From the NCBI GenBank assembly GCA_934692455.1, contig CAKUTY010000044.1, forward strand, positions 1 through 9,044: 9,044 nucleotides of DNA, given 5' to 3'. Shown here piece by piece: positions 6,216-9,044 of this stretch (its first letter is position 1; each line of letters starts with the position of its first letter). A program made the translations under genes and the position numbers. Source of the DNA: an uncultured Erysipelotrichaceae bacterium. Its GTDB lineage: Bacteria > Bacillota_I > Bacilli_A > Erysipelotrichales > Erysipelotrichaceae. The notes under the pieces were generated by a model. It had not been told where the DNA came from. It worked only from the letters and a program-made list of their open reading frames with translations, and searched no databases.

Positions 6216-6374
6216 TGTGTGACTAACATATTAATCTGATATAAAAATTAAGTTGGCGAACAACATTAAAATTCGTAAGAAATGCGGTTATGTAAAGGAC
6301 CGAGGGTTGGCAGACAACGCAAAAATTAGTCATTAAAGGAGGCGAGTAGTACTGCGGTATTACAGTCTCCTTTT
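6216..6374 (+). ncRNA. candidate structured non-coding RNA, about 160 nt, unassigned
   Basis: Starts about 7 nt after an extended -10 promoter and ends at a hairpin with a short T-run. TGACTAA (6220-6226) can pair with TTAGTCA (6326-6332) to close a domain. Inside lie hairpin A GTTG-GCGAA-CAAC (6252-6264), hairpin B CGGTT/GACCG (6285-6289 with 6298-6302) and hairpin C GTTG-GCAGA-CAAC (6306-6318). Hairpins A and C and the 15 nt after each are similar (GTTGGC..ACAAC...AAAATT.GT.A), 54 nt apart, as if duplicated. I found no match in memory to 6S RNA, T-box, tmRNA or common riboswitch cores. No gene on the plus strand follows directly: the next sequence is a gene remnant on the other strand. It may be a trans-acting RNA or the leader of a lost gene. 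Confidence 0.45.
6335..6374 (+). terminator. terminator-like hairpin ending the putative ncRNA
   Basis: AAAGGAG (6335-6341) pairs with CTCCTTT (6367-6373), and inside it GTAGTAC (6346-6352) pairs with GTATTAC (6357-6363) through one G-T wobble around the loop TGCG. Only four T (6371-6374) follow, three of them in the stem, so termination may be leaky. Confidence 0.5.
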
Positions 6375-6380
6375 AAATTT

Positions 6381-6405
6381 AAAAAAGATGAACTTAATCA
6401 TCTTT
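6381..6405 (-). terminator. terminator of the HAD gene remnant
   Basis: On the minus strand AAAGATGA and TCATCTTT (6398-6405 and 6384-6391) form a perfect 8-bp stem with a 6-nt loop, followed by further T to give TTTTTT. The stem includes the TGA stop codon of the remnant. Confidence 0.6.
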
Positions 6406-6589
6406 CCAATATCTTCTCTAGTGCATAAGCTATGACATCATAATCATTATCGCCGCAAATCATATCGGCAGCTTCCTTAGTTTTATCTTGGCCATTAGCC
6501 ATACATACACCCAAACCACAATTCTTAAGCATCGTGATATCATTCTCTACATCACCAAAGGCATATACAACAAATGCCTTTGACCTTTT
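6398..6589 (-). pseudogene. 3' remnant of a Cof-type HAD-family phosphatase gene
   Basis: The minus strand encodes about 60 residues ending ALEKILER and a TGA stop. They include YAFGDVENDITMLKN, then GVCMANGQDKTKEAAD, which is the C-terminal part of Cof/YidA-like HAD sugar- or nucleotide-phosphatases (motif IV, GDxxND, followed by the A/MxNA-like segment and the usual C-terminal helix). These proteins are normally about 260-290 aa with the nucleophile DxD near the N-terminus. Everything upstream of motif IV is missing: in frame, a TAG stop lies at 6590-6592 and no start codon is placed sensibly. The homology breaks off next to a perfect 9-bp inverted repeat (6556-6564 and 6574-6582). A decayed gene truncated by an insertion or deletion is the best reading. 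Its terminator is still present. Confidence 0.8.
6556..6582. repeat. 9-bp perfect inverted repeat at the HAD breakpoint
   Basis: CAAAGGCAT (6556-6564) and ATGCCTTTG (6574-6582), separated by 9 bp. The left arm lies in conserved HAD coding sequence (AFGD region) and the right arm marks where resemblance to the family stops. It may be a scar of the rearrangement or chance. Confidence 0.5.
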
Positions 6590-6667
6590 CTAGTATTGCT
6601 ATACGAAATCCTTTTTATATTATCGATACAAAAAATAATGCGAAAATAAAGTGCCCTAAACGATTGA

Positions 6668-6696
6668 GGCAACTTCATTTGACATTTTGGCAAGTT
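6668..6696 (+). promoter_or_regulatory. putative operator repeats of the XRE gene
   Basis: GGCAACTT (6668-6675) and GGCAAGTT (6689-6696) are direct repeats exactly 21 bp apart. One lies just before the -35 box and the other inside the spacer. An inverted GTGCC occurs about 20 bp further upstream. The layout suits autorepression by the XRE protein, but the boxes are short. Confidence 0.4.
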
Positions 6697-6707
6697 TGAT
6701 TTAATAT
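6679..6707 (+). promoter_or_regulatory. strong sigma-A-type promoter of the XRE-immA genes
   Basis: Consensus TTGACA (6679-6684), a 17-bp spacer and TAATAT (6702-6707). Transcription would begin near 6714, some 22 nt before the start codon. It is the best promoter in the window. Confidence 0.85.
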
Positions 6708-6735
6708 TATGTTGATACTTTAGGAGGAAATTAGT

Positions 6736-7047
6736 ATGAGTAAGGAGTTAGGCATGCGAATATCTACAATGTTGGGTAAAAGAAACATGAGCCAGAGGAA
6801 ATTAGCTGATAGAGTTCAAATTACTGAACAACAACTATCTCGTTATATTTCGGGAGACAGGGAACCAAAACCAGAAACTATCGCCAACATAGCTACCGCG
6901 TTAAAAACAACTTCAGATTATCTTCTTGGAATAGAAGAAGGAGAATTTAATTTTAATCAAATTAGAAGATTAATAGCGCGAAATGCATCAGATATGTCGG
7001 ATGATGAAAAAAGAGAATTAATGGATGCCCTTTTTGGGAAGGAGTAA
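6736..7047 (+). CDS. XRE-family HTH transcriptional repressor (ImmR/cI-like)
   Basis: DNA-binding repressor of 103 aa. The helix-turn-helix occupies about residues 7-62 (ISTMLGKRNMSQRKLADRVQ, then ITEQQLSRYISGDREPKPET, then IANIATALKTTSDYLLG), the standard HTH_3 pattern. A short helical C-terminus (NFNQIRRLIARNASDMSDDEKRELMDAL) probably dimerises and carries no LexA-type peptidase. AGGAGG at 6722-6727, 8 nt before the ATG, fixes the start. It is followed 6 bp later by an ImmA/IrrE-like protease gene. In ICEs and phages of Bacillota such a protease cleaves or destabilises the partner repressor, so derepression after DNA damage or quorum signals is expected by analogy. A strong promoter with repeated GGCAA-TT boxes upstream suggests autoregulation. 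What it represses besides itself is probably the cassette downstream. Confidence 0.92.
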   Translation: MSKELGMRISTMLGKRNMSQRKLADRVQITEQQLSRYISGDREPKPETIANIATALKTTSDYLLGIEEGEFNFNQIRRLIARNASDMSDDEKRELMDALFGKE

Positions 7048-7053
7048 TTATAG

Positions 7054-7611
7054 GTGTTTAAATTATCGAATGAGCGGTATGAGGAAATTAAACAAAAAAG
7101 CGTTGATATTTTAGAAAAGTATAATATTTGTTGTGTACCAATTAGTGGTTTTGAAATAGCTACTCAAATGGGAGTTAAAGTTATTCCATATTCTTCATTT
7201 GACGTGCACATACAAGAATTAATGAAAAAGAAAAGTATAGATGGTTTTACTGGGATTAATTGTGGAAAATATAATATTTTTTACAACGATAGCAAACCAT
7301 ACAAAAGAATCAACAATACAATAATGCATGAAATAGCGCATATTGTGCTTGATCATTTAGAGGAAAGTGAATTAGCTGAAGCAGAAGCAAATTTTTTTGC
7401 CAAATACACACTTGCACCTCCACCATTAATTCACAAATTGAATCTAAAATCGCCTGAAGAAATTGAAAAAATATTTGATATAAGTTATGAGGCGGCATGT
7501 TATGCATATGATTATTATTACAAGTGGCTTCGTTACGGTGAACGAAATTATACTGCTTATGAGATTAGAACACTTAAATTATTTGAAGGAGGTGATGCAA
7601 ATTTTATATAA
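7054..7611 (+). CDS. ImmA/IrrE-family metallo-endopeptidase
   Basis: Zinc-dependent protease-like protein of 185 aa, related to ImmA of ICEBs1 and IrrE (COG2856). The zinc motif HEIAH is at about 92-96 (NNTIMHEIAHIVLDH). The third ligand is probably a Glu of AEAEANFFA (109 or 111), which is the family's conserved continuation. The C-terminal part (KIFDISYEAACYAYDYYYKWL) fits the usual helical end of these proteins. The start is a GTG at 7054 with GGAAGGAG at 7037-7044, 9 nt upstream and inside the 3' end of the XRE gene, so the two are co-transcribed and probably coupled. Its likely substrate is the XRE repressor next door, inferred from context. Oddly, the last codons contain a perfect Shine-Dalgarno sequence with no usable start after it. 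Confidence 0.9.
   Translation: MFKLSNERYEEIKQKSVDILEKYNICCVPISGFEIATQMGVKVIPYSSFDVHIQELMKKKSIDGFTGINCGKYNIFYNDSKPYKRINNTIMHEIAHIVLDHLEESELAEAEANFFAKYTLAPPPLIHKLNLKSPEEIEKIFDISYEAACYAYDYYYKWLRYGERNYTAYEIRTLKLFEGGDANFI
7586..7596 (+). promoter_or_regulatory. orphan perfect Shine-Dalgarno sequence
   Basis: AAGGAGGTGAT matches the complement of the 16S rRNA 3' end over 11 nt. The only ATG within reach overlaps it (7595), and there is no start at 5-12 nt. It lies within codons EGGD of the ImmA gene. It may be left over from a lost downstream gene. Confidence 0.5.
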
Positions 7612-7622
7612 ACAAAAATAAA

Positions 7623-7656
7623 ACACTTAATAATTGCTGGAACAATCACTAAGTGT
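7623..7656. other. stem-loop after immA, terminator-like only on the minus strand
   Basis: ACACTTA (7623-7629) pairs with TAAGTGT (7650-7656), and within it ATTG (7633-7636) pairs with CAAT (7643-7646). On the plus strand no T-run follows. On the minus strand it is followed by TTTATTTTTG, a better terminator context, yet no minus-strand gene precedes it. It could stabilise the 3' end of the immA mRNA. Confidence 0.4.
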
Positions 7657-7694
7657 ACATCTTCGAATGATGAATCATTCTAAAAGGTAAAAAG

Positions 7695-7781
7695 ATGATA
7701 ACACATTTCGGAGATGCTTACAAGAAATCCATAGAATTTTTTATGGTCGAATCATTAAGAAAGGAGTTATTGTCAAAATGA
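7695..7781 (+). CDS. 28-aa ORF coupled to the DUF4417 gene
   Basis: ATG at 7695 with AAAAGG (7682-7687) 7 nt upstream. It encodes MITHFGDAYKKSIEFFMVES and then LRKELLSK, and its TGA overlaps the ATG of the next gene (ATGA at 7778-7781). I do not recognise the peptide; its second half is amphipathic and helix-prone. The overlap suggests it serves at least as a coupling leader for DUF4417 translation. It may also be the end of a lost longer gene. Short length and a modest RBS keep confidence low. Confidence 0.4.
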   Translation: MITHFGDAYKKSIEFFMVESLRKELLSK

Positions 7782-8524
7782 ATGAATCGATTGATTTTAA
7801 GAATGTAACAAATTCTTATGTAAGAACTATGTTCCTGTCTTATTTAATAGAAGGAGCGCGAAGAACAAAACCAGATGGATACCCTATCATTGAAAAATGG
7901 ATGGTCGAGACGAATCCACCAAAATCTTTATTTCAATGGGATTGTAGAAGAGAGGTAGTTGATCCAAAGTCATCATGTATGTCATTTTATTGTAGAGATG
8001 AAAAATTTACCCCAATTCTAAATAATCCAAAAAGATATGTAGAAAAACTCTCTATCTATTCTAGTATCATAGGAATGGACGCAAGCCCATACGACAATAT
8101 GCCACTTGCGGTTCAAAAGAGTCAAATATATACTAATCTTGCAATTACATATTTTTTTGGTAAACAAGGTATAAAAGTAATACCCAATGTAAGATTAGGA
8201 AATGACGAGACCATTGGGATGCTTGATGCAATACCAAAGAATTGCCTCATCGCTGTCGGTACTAACGGCTTTACTTGGAACCTCGAAAATAGAAAAATAT
8301 TTCGAAATCAAATGAAAATAGTCTTGGATGCAATTCACCCTACAGGTATTGTCGTATATGGACCAGCTTACGATTATGTATTTGAAAGTGCAATTATTGC
8401 AGGTATACCAATATACCAATATGATTCTCATACAATGAAACGTAACATGGAATTAAGAAAAGATATTGCCAACAGAAACGTCCATTCTAGTGGGATGACA
8501 GAGGTCATAAAAAATGAAGGGTAA
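7778..8524 (+). CDS. DUF4417-domain protein, mobile-element associated, function unknown
   Basis: The 248-aa product matches my recollection of the DUF4417 family, found in phages and integrative elements of Bacillota. Its recognisable core is SSIIGMDASPYDNMPLAVQK (about 95-114), QGIKVIPNVRLGNDET (about 130-145) and LIAVGTNGF (about 157-165), followed by an alpha/beta segment with VVYGPAYDYV near 193-202. The N-terminal part has Cys56, Cys67 and Cys72 (WDCRREV, SSCMSFYCRD), which might bind a metal. No enzymatic motif is recognised and no function is known to me. AAGGAG at 7761-7766 lies 11 nt before the ATG, and the preceding 28-aa ORF overlaps by ATGA. The C-terminus after about 230 turns Gly/Ser/Asn-rich and overlaps the next ORF by 11 bp in another frame, so the two may once have been one protein. 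Confidence 0.82.
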   Translation: MNESIDFKNVTNSYVRTMFLSYLIEGARRTKPDGYPIIEKWMVETNPPKSLFQWDCRREVVDPKSSCMSFYCRDEKFTPILNNPKRYVEKLSIYSSIIGMDASPYDNMPLAVQKSQIYTNLAITYFFGKQGIKVIPNVRLGNDETIGMLDAIPKNCLIAVGTNGFTWNLENRKIFRNQMKIVLDAIHPTGIVVYGPAYDYVFESAIIAGIPIYQYDSHTMKRNMELRKDIANRNVHSSGMTEVIKNEG

Positions 8525-8867
8525 TTGGGATGGTTTTGCAGGAAGCAATCGTAGCAATGAAACAAATGGAAGTGAAAACAATTACATAAACGGCAAGGAT
8601 TACAATACTGCTAACTCTAACAACGTTGGTACGGTAGAGACTGTGTCAACTATAGCTAATGTTCATGGTTCTCCTACACATTCATATCCTAATTCTGTTA
8701 TTAAAAAATATATAAATGGAAATTTAAATAGCGAACGGTATTATGATAATGATGGTAAAGCCTATTTGGATATAGACTATACAAATCACGGTAACCCTAA
8801 AACACATCCAAAAGTTCCACACGAACACAAAATCACTTTCACAGGTTCAAAAATGCATAGAGAATAA
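8514..8867 (+). CDS. Asn/Gly-rich protein with RYYD-HGNPKTHP-VPHEH tail domain, unknown function
   Basis: The 117-aa product has a low-complexity N-terminal half (Asn, Ser, Gly, Thr; GSNRSNETNGSENNYINGKD) and a compact C-terminal motif: VIKKYINGNLNSERYYDNDG at about 62-81, LDIDYTNHGNPKTHP at about 85-99 and VPHEHKI at about 101-107. Clustered His, Asp and Asn residues recall C-terminal domains of mobile-element and polymorphic-toxin-like proteins, in which such a tail follows a longer partner domain. Neither a toxic activity nor the Pfam name can be confirmed here. GAGGT at 8501-8505, 8 nt before the ATG, could start it on its own. It overlaps DUF4417 by 11 bp in the +1 frame after an A-run, so a split fusion is an alternative. 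A short gene follows 16 bp later. Confidence 0.6.
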   Translation: MKGNWDGFAGSNRSNETNGSENNYINGKDYNTANSNNVGTVETVSTIANVHGSPTHSYPNSVIKKYINGNLNSERYYDNDGKAYLDIDYTNHGNPKTHPKVPHEHKITFTGSKMHRE

Positions 8868-8883
8868 TTTCAAAGGAGGGAAA

Positions 8884-9044
8884 ATGGTTAAAGAACAACT
8901 AAAAGAATATATTGAATGTGGGAATGAAATTGAATTCAAATATCAAAATAAAATGTATTCAATCACATACGGAACATTCAACAATGAACGTCTAATATCC
9001 TTCTGTGAATTCTATCAAGAAAGCACTGAAGTTAGAACTTTTGA
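8884..9044 (+). CDS. partial gene, conserved-looking small protein (runs off the right edge)
   Basis: The open frame of 53 codons starts at ATG 8884 and reaches the right edge without a stop. AGGAGG at 8874-8879 is 4 nt upstream, which is close but strong. The visible product is MVKEQLKEYIECGNEIEFKY, then QNKMYSITYGTFNNERLISF and CEFYQESTEVRTF: an N-terminal helix and then a probable beta sheet. It begins 16 bp after the HGNPKTHP-tail ORF, same strand, so it is co-transcribed. Small acidic proteins directly after a toxin-like tail are often immunity proteins or antitoxins. That role is inference from position only, and the family name is not known to me. Confidence 0.7.
   Translation, partial: MVKEQLKEYIECGNEIEFKYQNKMYSITYGTFNNERLISFCEFYQESTEVRTF

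Noticed and set aside
6216..6374. T-box, 6S RNA, tmRNA or known riboswitch
   Set aside because: The T-box antiterminator consensus, 6S long-hairpin layout, tmRNA tag and common aptamer cores are not found, and no regulated gene follows on the strand.
7310..7507. Minus-strand open frame inside immA
   Set aside because: Overlaps the HEIAH zinc-motif region on the opposite strand, with no RBS.
7663..7678. Palindrome-like GAATGAT-GA-ATCATTC after the immA hairpin
   Set aside because: The 2-nt centre cannot form a hairpin loop without opening pairs, and it does not line up with a promoter.
8195..8431. Minus-strand 78-codon open frame inside DUF4417
   Set aside because: Antisense shadow of the conserved DUF4417 core.
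1..9044. CRISPR array, tRNA, rRNA or insertion sequence
   Set aside because: No regularly spaced repeats, no tRNA or rRNA signatures and no transposase were found on either strand.

Overview
The window is AT-rich, with Shine-Dalgarno sites of the AGGAGG type, sigma-A-like promoters and gene families typical of low-GC Bacillota (a LytTR regulator fused to an NTF2-like domain, an XRE/ImmA pair, DUF4417). A gut-type Erysipelotrichia or Clostridia relative is a reasonable guess, but nothing here fixes the genus. The gene content is accessory: defence, mobile-element regulation and gene remnants.

Left half (1-4940, all on the minus strand). A Fic-family protein gene starts the operon at 4826. It overlaps hsdM (type I DNA methyltransferase) by one base in a TAATG junction. 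hsdS (specificity subunit) follows, then a tyrosine recombinase, then the first 18 codons of a second hsdS that runs off the left edge. A 77-bp exact direct repeat (1-77 and 2169-2245) covers both hsdS 5' ends. It ends inside a short dyad that looks like a recombinase core site. The layout suggests a specificity-switching type I R-M locus that works by excision or exchange of an hsdS-plus-recombinase cassette rather than by the better-known inversion. No hsdR is visible. The fic promoter at 4854-4882 lies within a symmetric array of four 12-bp boxes spaced 21, 22 and 21 bp, whose centre is a 38-bp perfect palindrome. The C-terminal winged helix of Fic is a candidate ligand.

Middle (4940-6735). 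A 63-aa secreted or membrane protein gene (minus) is divergent from an NTF2-like/LytTR regulator gene (plus). Both lack a clear ribosome-binding site, and the regulator's -10 box is so close to its ATG that a leaderless mRNA is possible. The 637-bp stretch 6099-6735 has no intact gene. At 6099-6180 I see nothing. At 6181-6374 there is an extended -10 promoter followed by a structured RNA candidate with a long-range closing stem, two near-identical hairpins and a terminator-like hairpin. At 6398-6589 (minus) lies the 3' remnant of a Cof-type HAD phosphatase gene with its own terminator. At 6590-6660 I see nothing. At 6668-6727 are the operator-like repeats, promoter and RBS of the next gene.

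Right part (6736-9044, plus strand). An XRE repressor and an ImmA/IrrE-type metalloprotease resemble the repressor/anti-repressor pairs of ICEs and phages. After a 166-bp gap with a hairpin come a 28-aa ORF coupled by ATGA to a DUF4417 protein, an 11-bp-overlapping ORF with an HGNPKTHP/VPHEH tail resembling C-terminal domains of mobile-element or polymorphic-toxin-like proteins, and the start of a further gene that could be its partner. The likely reading is that XRE and ImmA control a small mobile-element or effector cassette. The role of DUF4417 and its neighbours is unknown.
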